Below, one piece after another: positions 45,301 to 56,340 of a stretch of 64,000 nucleotides of DNA. Made by a program: the position numbers and the translations under genes. Each line of letters starts with the position of its first letter. Within the stretch, counting starts at the first letter, position 1. Below the pieces are notes generated by a model, which had not been told where the DNA came from, did not search any database, and saw nothing but the letters and a program-made list of their open reading frames with translations. Source of the stretch: Molossus alvarezi (lineage: Eukaryota; Chordata; Mammalia; Chiroptera; Molossidae); NCBI GenBank assembly GCA_037176705.1, contig CM073886.1, forward strand, positions 22,429,501 through 22,493,500, read 5' to 3'.

Positions 45301-46063
45301 TCAAATGGCAGTCCTGCTCAGAAGATGCCCAGGGCTCGAAGTGGCTTCACTAGTATTCTTGCCTTCTTCGCGGTGGCTTGCTGCTCTGATCCCCAGTCCC
45401 ACCTGTGCCCTTTCTTTACCACGCAGCATAAGGGATGGAGTCACTGTGCCACTTGGGAAATAAAAGTCCTCCAACCCCCTGAATCCCTGAAAAGTCTCAC
45501 AGCTTCTGGAAAACCACATGTTGTTCCTGACCAAACAACTCCCCAAATCTTCTAGTGGTGCCTAGACGTTGAATTTTCTGTGGGTTCACTGCCCATTTCT
45601 CCCAGATGATGCTCCAGCAAAGTCTGCAGAGTGTCCAGTATAACCAGGTTGTCACATGTTAACACTCTATCATCAATGCAATGGGCCCATTTTCCTGATG
45701 TGGGGAAGGAGAATAGAACCAGGTCTCAGGCTACCATCCCAGGCCTGTGGTGGACTGTGCAGGTCGCCTTGGGGAAGCACTTGAAAGGTTCCTGACTGTC
45801 CCTCCCACATAAAGGCAAATTGATCTTAGTTATCAGAACCCTGTACTTGTCAGAATCTTTTCATGAGTCTCCATGAGGTTGAAGCACCTCAGCAGGAACA
45901 CTTTTGCAAAACATCACAGTAAAACAACTGTCTCAAATGGCAAAAGACATAAAAATGGCCATGATTAAAGATCTAGTGAGAGTTCAACACACACCAAATG
46001 ACGCAGTTGACAGGTATCCACTCCACACTCAGCTAGCTTGACCGCAAGTACAATTCTTCCTCA
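45301..46063 (-). other. Probable ERV pol upstream part, unrecognised detail
   Basis: Lies where reverse transcriptase would be expected, but no motif could be read with confidence. Confidence 0.35.
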
Positions 46064-46292
46064 AGCCCAGCCGGTGTGGCTCAGTGGCTGAGTGTCGACC
46101 CATGCACCTATAGGTCTCAGGTTTGATTCCTGATTAGGGCACACGCCCAGGTTGTGGGCTCAATCCCCAGTAGAGGGCGTGCAGGGGGCAGCCGATTGAT
46201 GTTTCTCTCTCATTGATGTTTCTGTTTCTCTCCCTCTCCCTTCCTCTCTCTCCAAATCAATAAAGAAAAAATTATTTTAAAAAAAAATTTTA
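46064..46292 (+). mobile_element. Ves SINE, type without tail hairpin
   Basis: Head GCCCAGCCGGTGTGGCTCAG and tail CCAAATCAATAAAGAAAAAA. First of a pair inside the provirus. Confidence 0.92.
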
Positions 46293-46294
46293 AA

Positions 46295-46452
46295 GCCCTG
46301 GCCAGTTTGGCTCAGCGGTTAGTGCGTCGTCCTGTGGTCCAGAGAGACCTGAGTTTGGTTCCCTCAAAGGGCATGTACCGTGGTTGCAATTTGTACCCGG
46401 CCCTGGTTGGGTTGTGTAGGAGGCAGCCACTCCATGTGTCCCTTTCATGTCA

Positions 46453-46497
<45 letters not shown>

Positions 46498-46577
46498 CCT
46501 TCCTCCCTCCCACTCTATTTGAACAAAAAATGGAAAAATATCCTTGGGTGAGGATACAAAAAAAATTTAAATAAAAA
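46295..46577 (+). mobile_element. Ves SINE, tail-hairpin type
   Basis: Head GCCCTGGCCAGTTTGGCTCA, (CT)n at 46457-46494, tail ATATCCTTGGGTGAGGATA. The pair is bracketed by CAATTCTTCCTCAAG (about 46051-46065) and TAATTCCTCCTTAAG (about 46579-46593), an imperfect duplication. Confidence 0.93.
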
Positions 46578-46593
46578 GTAATTCCTCCTTAAG

Positions 46594-47737
46594 ATTCCCA
46601 TGCTTGGAATTTTCTGCAGCTTCCAAAAACTACCTGCCACTTTCATATACCTTTCAGCATTTATGCCTTTTCTTTCTTACTTTGAAACATTCATTTTACT
46701 TTTTGGACAAAATTACTTTCTTTTTTCCTTTACAAAAATATTTCCCCCAAAATCCCATGTCCTTTATATGTTCTTATCCAAAAAAATCACATTCTGTTTC
46801 CTTTCCCTCAACACACGTGCATCCCCCTTTTTCATATTCGTTTACCAAAACATACATCCTACTTTCCATAGACAGTCATTATCTTGCATCCTTATTATTT
46901 TCTGGTCATTTTGTAAAAAGACTTAGCTGTTTCTTACAAATCAGTTTTGGTAAAAGAACCGTATTTTAAAAGCCCTCTTTATTCCCTTCTGGCTCTGTGG
47001 GCAATGTTTGGGTTAGCGCCTGCGTGTTTACGTTTCAAAGACATGGTACAAGTTACAACTTTAAGGGACAGAAAGAATGCAAGTTTTCTCCTAGGAGTTT
47101 TGGAGTATATTTCTCTATTATTAGTAGTCTAGGGTAAATGCTATTTAACATTTTCCTTTGTGTTAGGGGTTGGATGACAAAGCGCATCCCATCCATTTCA
47201 TTGAAAATCATTGTATTCTCCTCTTCAAGATGAAATTACTTTCCTCACTTCCCCAGGACTCCATCTCTAAGAGTCCCCATCAGGCCTTATCACACGCTCT
47301 CGATCTTATTCTGCAGCAGCTTGTGCAATCCAAGCTTTGCAAAACAGCACACTCAGGTCTCCAACTTATTACCCTGCTCCCCGCCCTTGCTGCCTGCCCC
47401 AAAGCTGGCAGAGAAGTGGACATGCAGGTCCTTCTCTAACCTCAGCTCATTTTCCAGCTTCCTAACGGGAGCTTCAGCCTCCAGTTGGACCTTGATAACT
47501 AGGCGAACTGCACACAGCAGAGGCCAGCCCACTGGGCAGCCATGCCGCAACGTGCCAGGTGCAGCATTAAAGCAGCCAGCATGTTCAAGGATCCTTGTAC
47601 TCACTCAGCACAGTGCACAAGCTTTTGGCATACAGGCCGCCCTGCCCCACATAGAGGTCCTGGCCAACCCGGGATTTTCCCTGTGGATGGCTCTCTCTCA
47701 AGGCCAGTTTCTTCAGTTTCCTCGTTGACTTGCCAAC
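46594..47737 (-). other. ERV leader/gag region, not recognisable
   Basis: Between the SINE pair and the 5' LTR. AT-rich at 46600-47160, GC-richer at 47160-47737. The minus frame 47353-47604 (83 residues) has no domain I recognise. Confidence 0.35.
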
Positions 47738-48087
47738 TGTTGGACTGCAACCTCTTCGGGAACTTCCCGGGTGTAATCTAAAACTGGCCCCCCTCTACGA
47801 GGGCAAGAAGAGACCAAAGAAAGAGGCAGACCACTCCCAGTTGGTAGGTGGCAGGTTTAATAAGTAAGGGAACATACATTGGAGGGCTGCCTTGGGCAAC
47901 TGCCAGATGAATAGTTCTCTGCATCCACTCAACAAACCTAAAAGTTTAGACAGAGGTCCTAATAGGTTCAGTCATGTACCCACCGGGCCTTAACTGGGGT
48001 CAGTCACACAGCCAGTCCAGATAGTCTCATCACCACCATCTCAAGGCTGTAATCTTGGAGGGGCTCTGGGAGCGGGGAAGGCAAGCA
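47738..48087 (-). repeat. 5' LTR of antisense provirus
   Basis: 350 bp, partner of 41991-42343. On the minus strand it carries an ATTAAA-type signal (complement of GGTTTAATAAGTAAGGG at about 47852-47868). Confidence 0.8.
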
Positions 48088-49100
48088 GATATCTCCAAAA
48101 CTGTTGAAAGACACTAGATCTTGTTTATAGGTATCTCACTGAATTGTAAGCAGAGAAAAAAGGGGGGAGGAGGGGAGACTATAGAGCAAGAAAGAATAAG
48201 AGAAAGTTTCAAAAGAAGACAGAAATAAAAGACGAATTTACCAAAAATAGCAATTAGTCTGACAACTTTTTACTCAACAGCAACTTGGAGGTCAGAAAAA
48301 AAGGGAGAAAAACAGTACTGAAAGAAAATAACCATCATTTGAGGAGTTGTAACCAACAAATTATCTTTAAGAAAAATACCTAAAGGAAGGTTGTTTCAGA
48401 CAAAAACAGAGTTTACCAACAAAAGATCCTCATTAAAGAAGATTCTATAAGATCTTTAACAAAGAAGGAAAATCCCGGCAGGAATGGTGAAGAGATATTG
48501 GTAAATATGTAAGCAAGTTAAAAAAAATTAACTATAGAAAAATTATAACGTCTAACTTGGGATTAAAACTAAAGGCTTGGTTATAGTATCATACACCTTG
48601 GGAGGGAGTAATTGATGTTAAAGTATTTTAAGGTTCTTATATTGCTTGAAAAAAAGAAAATTATTGATTAGATTTAGACTTTGTTAAATATTTATATTAA
48701 AATAGCTAGAGTGATCACTAAAATAATGGGCATAGTGTGTATCACTTCCAAATGTATTTCGAAATGTAGAAATACATTTCGAAGCAAAAGAAGGAAAAAG
48801 GAGGGGAGGAAAAAAAACAACAGAGAGACAAATAGAAAGCACATGTTATATTAATATATAAAGATAAATCTGTAATTATAATAAATGTAAATGGCTCAAA
48901 CTCCAGACTATGATTTTTAGACTGGATATATTTTGTATAAAAGATCTATTTAAAACTTAAGGGCACTTGAAAAATTAAAATTCAAATGATGGGGAAAAGA
49001 TATGCCAGGTAAACATAATCAAAGCTAATGTCACTGTATTAGTATAAGGCAAATAAACATTAAGGTGAAAATATTATCAGCAGTCAAGAGAGTCATTACA
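48088..49100 (+). mobile_element. Old L1/HAL1 ORF1-3' and ORF2-5' region, sense
   Basis: AACAGCAACTTGGAGGTCAG, AGATCCTCATTAAAGAAGAT and AAATGTAAATGGCTCAAACT resemble old L1 ORF1 end and ORF2 endonuclease-region text. No open frame survives. Confidence 0.6.
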
Positions 49101-49362
49101 GCCCTGGCAGGTTCGGCTCAGTGGTTAGAGTGTCGACATGTGAACTGAAGGGTTGTGGGTTTGATTCCCAGTCAAGGGCACATACCTGGGTTGCAGGTTT
49201 GACCCCCAGCCCTGGTCAGGGTCATGTGGGAGGCAACCAATCAATCTCTCTCTCTCTCTCTCTCTTTCTCTCCCCCTCCCTCCCTCCCTTCCATTTTATC
49301 TAAATATCAATGGGAAAATATCCTTGGGAGAGGATTAACCAAAAAACAAACAAAAAAAGGGG
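49101..49362 (+). mobile_element. Ves SINE, tail-hairpin type
   Basis: Head GCCCTGGCAGGTTCGGCTCA and tail ATATCCTTGGGAGAGGATTA. Target duplication GTCATTACA at 49092-49100 and 49363-49371. Confidence 0.93.
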
Positions 49363-49788
49363 GTCATTACACAATGATAAAAATTTCAATTCAACAAGAA
49401 AATGTAACAATCCTAAACTTCAATGTACCTAACAACACAACCTCAAAAAATACAAAGCAAAAATTGATAAAATTTCTCCTTGTAAGAAGAAATTGACAAC
49501 TCCACCATCAATTCGGGAAGTTTTAAGATTTGTTTTTCATTAATTGATAGATGGAACAAACAGAGTCCAGTGCAGGTATATAAGGTAAAAACATCACAAT
49601 TAACTAGCTGAATCTAAGGGACATATTTAGAAAATTACCTTCTAAAGTTGGCTGAATACACCTTCTTTTTAAGTGTACATAGAATGTTTGCAAAAAATAA
49701 CCATGAGCTGGATAGTAAAACTGGCCTTAACCAATATACAGACTTTATTATTTGACCACAATACTATTAAGTTAAAAATAAATAATAA
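49363..49788 (+). mobile_element. Old L1 ORF2 endonuclease-region fragment, sense
   Basis: Continues the L1 after the SINE: TTCAATTCAACAAGAAAATG and AACTTCAATGTACCTAACAA are recognisable old L1 ORF2 text. The end is indistinct. Confidence 0.6.
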
Positions 49789-50015
49789 GCCTGGCCAGTG
49801 TGGTTCAGTGGTTTGAGCAAGCGTTGTTTCATGGACTGAAAAGTCCCAGTTTGATTCCTGGTCAGGGTACATACCCGGGTTGCAGGTTCGATCCCCAGTA
49901 GGGGATGTGCAGGAGCAGCCGATCAATGTGTCTCTGTCACATCAATGTTTCCATCTCTCCCCTTTCCTCTCCCTCTAAAAAATCAATAAAAACATATTTA
50001 TAAATAAATTATAAA
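49789..50015 (+). mobile_element. Ves SINE, type without tail hairpin
   Basis: Head GCCTGGCCAGTGTGGTTCAG and tail AAAAATCAATAAAAACATAT. The short insertion AAGCG near 49820 is unusual for the family. Confidence 0.92.
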
Positions 50016-51243
50016 ATGATAACTAGAAGAATTAAAAACAGATTCTGTACATATTCAAGGAACATTTATATCTTTGGACCTTGTGATAATGGACTTCATA
50101 AGAAACAAAATGAACTCTGACCTGGGACCTTTGAATTTAGCTTACTAAATCTATTCACTTTCACTATTCAATCTGTGCACCATTAAAATTTCAGGGCAGA
50201 GCTCATTTACCATCCAGCACTGGGTGTAAAAATTAAACCAAGGGATTACTTCCTGGTTTTCCTTTAACTAAAGTTGATTTCCCTCTTAAAGGGATACTTA
50301 TAGTTCTAGTCTCATATTTTTTCCTCTCAAAGGAGAAGCTTATCTTATTTGGTTTTCATAGCTGTTAAGATTTCTTCAAGCTATTTCAGGTTTACCTTTA
50401 ACTAATAATATTAAAAGTTCCATGAAGAATTTTTGTCTTTTTTATTCACTGCTGTACCCAGTGCCTAATATATAGTGCTACACTTGGATGAGGCACTTGG
50501 TAAGTGAATGAATTTGTTGGATGCCTATAATGTGTCAGAACAGGTATATGTACTTTAAACCAGTTTAAATAATTCAGCTCTCAAAACAACCCTGCAATGC
50601 CAGGATAACTAACACCATTTCAGATGAGGAAACTAAAGTACTAAGCCAGAGAAGTAGAAGGGCATGCTCAAGCTTGTCCATGGAAGAAAGGTTGATTTAT
50701 AATAATTTTATAGTTGTTACAGGAAACAGTTATATTAGTATACACTCATTCCACAGGGCTAATGAGTATGTGTGTCTAAAGTCAGATCTTAAAGCTAGTT
50801 CTGTGACTAAGGCAGAAATTAAGCTTGTGGTCCAGTAGCCTTTGACAGTGGACCCTCTCTGAATCCTGGCAGTATGACCTTGAGCAGGACACTGGATGTC
50901 ACTGAGCCTCAGATTCCTGTGATACCCAGACTACTTTGGTAAGTGTTAACTGTCTTGTAGAGAATTGTCTGATCCTGGCTGCATCTTCAGAATTGACTCA
51001 CTGGGAGAAACAGATGACATCTCCATATTGGGTCAAATTCTATGTCAATAGGTGGCCCTAACACCTTCCTGTTAGGAATATTAAGGGGAATCACATAGAC
51101 CTTGTTTTGAATCTTCTTTAAGCTTCATGTCGTGGTGATAATAAGAATACCTACCTCATAGCCTGGTATAGAGATTTCTTAATTGAAGTAGATAATGCAT
51201 GGTACCTGAAGTAGTCATAATGTTGTGGTGGGGACAGTGTTTG
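50016..51243. other. L2/MIR fossils, no gene
   Basis: About 50430-50525 is an L2 3' end (ATTCACTGCTGTACCCAGTG). About 50525-50700 is MIR (GGATGCCTATAATGTGTCAG, TTCAGATGAGGAAACTAAAG), and about 50820-51190 is further MIR-like (TGACCTTGAGCAGGACACTG). Confidence 0.55.
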
Positions 51244-51495
51244 TCAGGATGGAGGTGTGGAGCTGGTGGAGATGATGGTGATTGTGAAGGTGGTAGTGAT
51301 AACAACAGAGATGGGAGAAGTGGTGAAAGTAGTGGTGGGGAAGGTGAAAGTGATAGAGATGGTAGGAATGATGATGATGATGAAGGTGATGGACATGATG
51401 GTGATAATAGAAATAATGTTGAGAATGATGGAGGTGGTAGAAGGGGAGTCGATGGTGGTAATAATGAAAGTGGTAGGGAAGATGAGGGTGGTGAT
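51244..51495 (+). repeat. Degenerate GAT/GGT-rich region leading into minisatellite
   Basis: Imperfect trinucleotide-like repeats of GATGGT, GAAGGT and GATGAT precede the ordered array. They look like the ancestral low-complexity seed from which the 27-bp unit was amplified. Confidence 0.8.
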
Positions 51496-52629
51496 GATGG
51501 AGGGGGAGATGGTGGTGGTGATGATGGAGGGGGAGATGGTGGTAATGAGGATGGAGGGGGAGATGGTGGTAGTGAGGATGGAGGGGGAGATGGTGGTGGT
51601 GAGGATGGAGGGGGAGATGGTGGTGGTGAGGATGGAGGGGGAGATGGTGGTAGTGAGGATGGAGGGGGAGATGGTGGTGGTGAGGATGGAGGGAGAGATG
51701 GTGGTAGTGAGGATGGAGGGGGAGATGGTGGTAGTGAGGATGGAGGGGGAGATGGTGGTGGTGAGGATGGAGGGGGAGATGGTGGTGGTGAGGATGGAGG
51801 GGGAGATGGTGGTGGTGAGGATGGAGGGGGAGATGGTGGTGGTGAGGATGGAGGGGGAGATGGTGGTGGTGAGGATGGAGGGGGAGATGGTGGTGGTGAG
51901 GATGGAGGGGGAGATGGTGGTGGTGAGGATGGAGGGGGAGATGGTGGTGGTGAGGATGGAGGGGGAGATGGTGGTGGTGAGGATGGAGGGGGAGATGGTG
52001 GTGGTGAGGATGGAGGGGGAGATGGTGGTGGTGAGGATGGAGGGGGAGATGGTGGTGGTGAGGATGGAGGGGGAGATGGTAGTGGTGAGGATGGAGGGGG
52101 AGATGGTAGTGGTGAGGATGGAGGGGGAGATGGTGGTAATGAGGATGGAGGGGAAGATGGTGGTGGTGAGGATGGAGGGGGAGATGGTGGTGGTGAGGAT
52201 GGAGGGGAAGATGGTGGTGGTGAGGATGGAGGGGGAGATGGTAGTGGTGAGGATGGAGGGGGAGATGGTGGTGGTGAGGATGGAGGGGAAGATGGTGGTG
52301 GTGAGGATGGAGGGGGAGATGGTAGTGGTGAGGATGGAGGGGGAGATGGTGGTGGTGAGGATGGAGGGGGAGATGGTGGTGGTGAGGATGGAGGGGAAGA
52401 TGGTGGTGGTGAGGATGGAGGGGGAGATGGTGGTGGTGAGGATGGAGGGGGAGATGGTGGTAGTGAGGATGGAGGGGGAGATGGTGGTAGTGAGGATGGA
52501 GGGGGAGATGGTGGTAGTGAGGATGGAGGGGGAGATGGTGGTGGTGAGGATGGAGGGGGAGATGGTGGTAGTGAGGATGGAGGGGGAGATGGTGGTGGTG
52601 AGGATGGAGGGAGAGATGGTGGTGGTGAA
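51496..52629 (+). repeat. 27-bp minisatellite, 42 units with no indels
   Basis: The consensus unit is GATGGAGGGGGAGATGG followed by TGGTGGTGAG. The first unit starts at 51496 and the last at 52603; the difference of 1107 is exactly 41 x 27, so register is perfect across the array. Variation is by substitution only: GGT to AGT or AAT in the variable triplets, GGGAGAT to GGAAGAT in four units (about 52154, 52208, 52289, 52397), and GAGAGAT in two. A local 81-bp (three-unit) pattern is duplicated at about 52200-52365. Because 27 is divisible by 3, long open frames appear on both strands; none is a credible gene. Confidence 0.97.
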
Positions 52630-53687
52630 GCCACTTGGCCTGGGTTTACCTAATCCCACTTCTAGGCCCACATGAGCTGCAGGGAGTTGTGTTTCACACT
52701 GTAGACTACATTCCAGTCCCCACCCACTCTCCTCACTACCTCTGCTGTCACAAGCCAGGAATGAACTCCACATGCCTTGGGGGAAAACCCAAGAAGCAAC
52801 AGTAGCAGTCCACACCCCCGAGTGGTGATCAAGGTGACTCACCCTGAGACACAGCAGCCCATTTGCTTTGGTCTGTGGGCAGCCACGGGGCAGCCACAGG
52901 GACCAGCCCTCCCATGCTCATGAGGCCCTACGGACGCAGGAAGTTGGTCTCCCTGGAGTCTTAGGTGGAAGAAGCCAGGTCCTCTTCTCCTTTTGCCTAC
53001 CCACATTCCTACCCAGGTTCCTGCCGAGATTCTGTGACGTCACATCTTTGGGCCTCATCTGTTCATTGAGATGATTAAATCTATCTTGTGGTGCCACTGG
53101 TGATGAGACCATGTGCAGGAAGTCTCTAGCTCCCCACTACTCTCACTCCAGAAATGATATCTAAATATTTTAGTGCATCATCACTGATCTCCAATGAGAG
53201 ATCAAATCACCATGGAGCAAGAGATACAGAGAAGGTGATTGCCCGTCACTCAGCAGGAAGGTAACCTCAAGAACTACCTAAGCCCTGACCTTGTTCTAGG
53301 AGCCTGGAGAAGGAGCATTTTGTATATGACCCAGTTGCACTGCCTCCTCTCTCACCACCCCTCAGCACCCTCTCTTTTCTCTGCTTCTAATCTCAGACCA
53401 CAAATTTCTCATCCCTAAGGCCAGATCGCAGGTCTCACTTTGTGACAGACAACATTCACTAAATCAGTGTTGCCCGAAGTGTGGCTCCTGCATCACCCTG
53501 CTGTAACCAGATCACCGGAGCCCACATGGAAAGAAAGAGGGCCCCTTTACCATTCTGTATAATCATCACCATTGTCATTATATTAGGTCACACCATATGA
53601 AATGACTATTTTTGTAGATCAAAACCAAAAAATATTAGCAATTGCATATGACTCAGCATCATAGGATATTTTAGACCTATAAGAAGG
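52630..53687. other. No gene recognised
   Basis: Mostly unique-looking. About 53470-53520 has MER5-like text (CCGAAGTGTGGCTCCTGCAT). No exon found. Confidence 0.45.
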
Positions 53688-53837
53688 ATACTTACCTGGC
53701 AGGGGAGATACCGTGATCACGAAGGTGGTTTTCCCAGGGCGAGGCTTATCCATTGCCCTCCGGATGTGCTGACCCCTGCGATTTCCCCAAATGTGGGAAA
53801 CTCCACGGCATAATTTGTGGTAGTAGGGGGCTGCGTT
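53688..53837 (+). pseudogene. RNU1 (pseudogene): U1 snRNA retropseudogene, 3'-truncated
   Basis: Clear U1 small nuclear RNA copy. It retains the intact 5' splice-site-pairing end ATACTTACCTG, the stem-loop I segment GATCACGAAGG, and the Sm site AATTTGTGG near 53810. By my comparison with mammalian U1 from memory there are about six substitutions over 150 nt. One falls in the stem-loop II U1A-binding loop (ATTGCCC where ATTGCAC is expected). The last ~14 nt (half of stem-loop IV) are missing and replaced by an A run at 53838-53851. This marks an L1-type retrocopy, not a functional U1 gene. Confidence 0.93.
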
Positions 53838-53854
53838 AAAAAAAAAAAAAAATA

Positions 53855-54125
53855 GCCCTGGCCGGTTTGGCTCAGCGGTTAGAGCGTCGGCCTGCGGTCC
53901 AGAGAGACCCGGGTTCGGTTCCCCCTAAGGGCATGTACCTCGGTTGCAGTTTGTCCCCGGCCCTGGTTGGGTTGTGTGGGTGGCAGTCACTTGATGTGTC
54001 CCTTTCAAGTTGATGTTTCTCTCTCTCTCTTTCCCTCCCACTCTATCTGAACAAAAAATGGAAAAATGTCCTTGGTGAGGATTCAAAAAATAATAATAAT
54101 AAAATATAAAAAATAAAATTTAAAA
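53855..54125 (+). mobile_element. Ves SINE, tail-hairpin type, abutting U1 copy
   Basis: Head GCCCTGGCCGGTTTGGCTCA begins 3 bases after the U1 A-run. B box GGTTCGGTTCCC, tail TGTCCTTGGTGAGGATT (loop one base short). Ends in A/T-rich simple sequence. Confidence 0.94.
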
Positions 54126-54818
54126 AAGGAAGGAATAAAGAATAAGAATATGAATAGCTATGTAATCACACCTCTGCTAGTGGAAGAGAACATTAAAGTT
54201 TTATTGAAGTCCCCTGGGAATTTTTCCCTGATGCTCTTCCCTTTGTCCCTGCCACCTCCACACCCCCTTTGCTCTAGAACTAATCTATCTCCTGAAATGA
54301 CAGTTGGTAATTGTTATGTACATCCTCCCCTGTTATGAACCCCATCCCTAGATAATTCTTTGCAGACTATAATTGGTTTTCCATTTTTGAGCTTGGCATG
54401 GTAATATATGTAGCACTACTTTTTGTATTTTACTATTGCGTAGGATTCCATCATAGGAATATATAGCAACTTGTATACCCTTTCTACTTTAGAAGGATAT
54501 TTAAGTTGTTTCTAGGGTCTTGAGGTGATTATTTTATAGTCAAGGAAATTACTATATTCTTTTATTGGTTTTTGTTTATATGTGTTATACTTCAACTTTC
54601 TATAATAAAATTCAATAACTTGGATTCTTTAAAGCCTTGCTTTACACATTATTTTCATGCTGCCAAAGTCAACAGCCAAACAAAACATCACAAGGGCTTA
54701 ACTGACTCTACACATCATCTAAGAGGGAGCTAATCAAGTCACAGCTATTCAAAGCTGAAATTATAGATATGCACAGTGTATTTGTCACTGTTCGCAAGTA
54801 TTACAAAGCTTTTCTCTC
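54126..54818 (-). mobile_element. Old L1-type fossil, antisense, ill-defined ends
   Basis: About 54150-54600: TAATTCTTTGCAGACTATAA, GGATTCCATCATAGGAATAT and TTTAAGTTGTTTCTAGGG are reminiscent of antisense old L1 3' text. The remainder to 54818 is unrecognised. Confidence 0.45.
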
Positions 54819-54834
54819 TGATATAGGCATTCTT

Positions 54835-55074
54835 TTTCTTTTTCTATCCTCACTCGAGAACATTTTTCCATTTTTGTTCAGATAGAGTGGGAGGAAGAGA
54901 GAGAAAGAGAGAAACAGCGACGTGAAAGGGACACATCGAGTGGTTGCCACCCGCATGACCCAACCAGGGCCGGGGACAAACTGCAACCGAGGTACGCGCC
55001 CTTAGTGGGAACCGAACCCGGGTCTCTCTGGACCGCAGGCCAACGCTCTAACCCTGAGCCAAACCGGCCAGGGT
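54835..55074 (-). mobile_element. Ves SINE, tail-hairpin type
   Basis: Antisense; tail TATCCTCACTCGAGAACAT. Perfect 16-bp duplication TGATATAGGCATTCTT at 54819-54834 and 55075-55090. Confidence 0.96.
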
Positions 55075-55090
55075 TGATATAGGCATTCTT

Positions 55091-55884
55091 AAGCCTATGT
55101 ACAATATATAGACATTTTCTATTACCATCAAACCTATCCAACTTTATAACACAAATCAAACAATTTTAAGAAACATAGAATGTAGTCAGAATTGGGAATG
55201 GAACCCGAACATTACAAGATCTTGCTCTGTTCCAAGTAGCCGCCATCCGCAAGACAGGTTTAACTTAGTCACTTTACGCCTGTCGAATTGTCAAACAAAA
55301 ACCACTTTAAGATACTGTCCTTCAATACACAAAGAGATGAACAGCACTGTTCCTTAAAATGATCAGCTTTTCATGGAAGTGCAGTGAGGTGCCCCTAGTG
55401 ATACATAGCTTGTGGTGATTCTGGAAGGAATTGCAGGTGGATGATCATGAATGACCAGTGCCATCAAAGGTGTGGAGAGTGTACTAGCCACTCAGCTCAT
55501 GAGAGGAACACCTGTCACTGAATTCAGGGCCCTTAGTAACCTGTTTTACTGGTCTCAGAAATAGAACACTCTCATAGAATAAGCAGCTTACAGATTTACG
55601 TTTATGTGTAACACCATACTATTATGAAACAGAGGAAGAAAACATTGTAAAGACTCAACCATAAAACCTTTAAAATGTGGGTTATAGCCCAATGTGTAAC
55701 TGAGCTCACTGACTTCATTTTAACAACCATTAGATTCCTTCATTTCCCCTGGGTCCATTACCGTATTTACTAAATTCGTTAAAGCCACACGTACTCCAGA
55801 ATGTTTACAGAAACATTTATATCTATTCTTGTGTTGATTTTTTTTTTTTTTTGGACCTTTCAGTCACTTAAGCAACAGGCTCTT
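55091..55884. other. No gene recognised
   Basis: AT-rich, unique-looking, with no recognised repeat. A T-run lies at 55838-55852. Confidence 0.45.
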
Positions 55885-56340
55885 TTAAATCAAAATTTTT
55901 ATTAAATTTCTTGGGGTGACACTGGTTAATACGATCATATAGATTTTGAGTGTACATTTCTATGATATAAGATTTGCATATTGCACTGTGTGCCCACCAT
56001 TGTGTTGACTTTTATTTCTTATATTTTGCCATCACAAACAATGCTGCTTTATGTATCATATGCACACGTGTAAGAATTTTCCTGCGGTATATACCGAGGA
56101 GTGGAAATGCAAGATACATACTTCTCCGATCTTCGTAGGTGTTGCTATGTTGCCTAAGTTATGGTCTCCAGGAGAGGAGGAGAGTTCTTATTTTTCTACA
56201 TCCTTACTACTGGCTTTTAAACTGTTTACTCATTTGCAGAGGCAGACAGCTTCAGCTTGGTGCTTTTTAAACATCTTTCTAACATTTGCTAATCACATGT
56301 GACAAAGAGAAATTGAAAACCTCTAGTGGAACACTAAACT
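55885..56340 (-). mobile_element. Old L1 3' region, antisense
   Basis: TTGGGGTGACACTGGTTAAT and TATTGCACTGTGTGCCCACC are antisense L1 3' UTR text, followed by degraded ORF2-like text to about 56290. Confidence 0.7.

Larger units (their letters stand above)
41991..48087 (-). mobile_element. Decayed endogenous retrovirus with paired LTRs
   Basis: A 6.1-kb provirus on the minus strand. Its 5' LTR is at 47738-48087 and its 3' LTR at 41991-42343. Minus-strand remnants in the correct order are pol (RNase H/integrase-like, about 44356-45300) and an env transmembrane-like piece (about 43260-43680). A gag/leader region should lie at 46600-47737 but I recognise nothing there. Five SINEs have inserted. 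All retroviral frames carry stops and frameshifts; nothing functional remains. Class is uncertain: an env remnant argues against a pure ERV-L element. Confidence 0.75.

Noticed and set aside
47170..47781. Overlapping plus frames of 79-135 codons near the right LTR
   Set aside because: They run antisense to the provirus and into its LTR; no domain recognised.
51496..52629. CRISPR-like regular repeat spacing
   Set aside because: Units are contiguous with no spacers, and the DNA is mammalian.
51156..52842. Four very long open frames (472-532 codons) on both strands
   Set aside because: They are by-products of a stop-free 27-bp tandem repeat. The products are simple repeats without domains and the frames continue into unrelated flanks.
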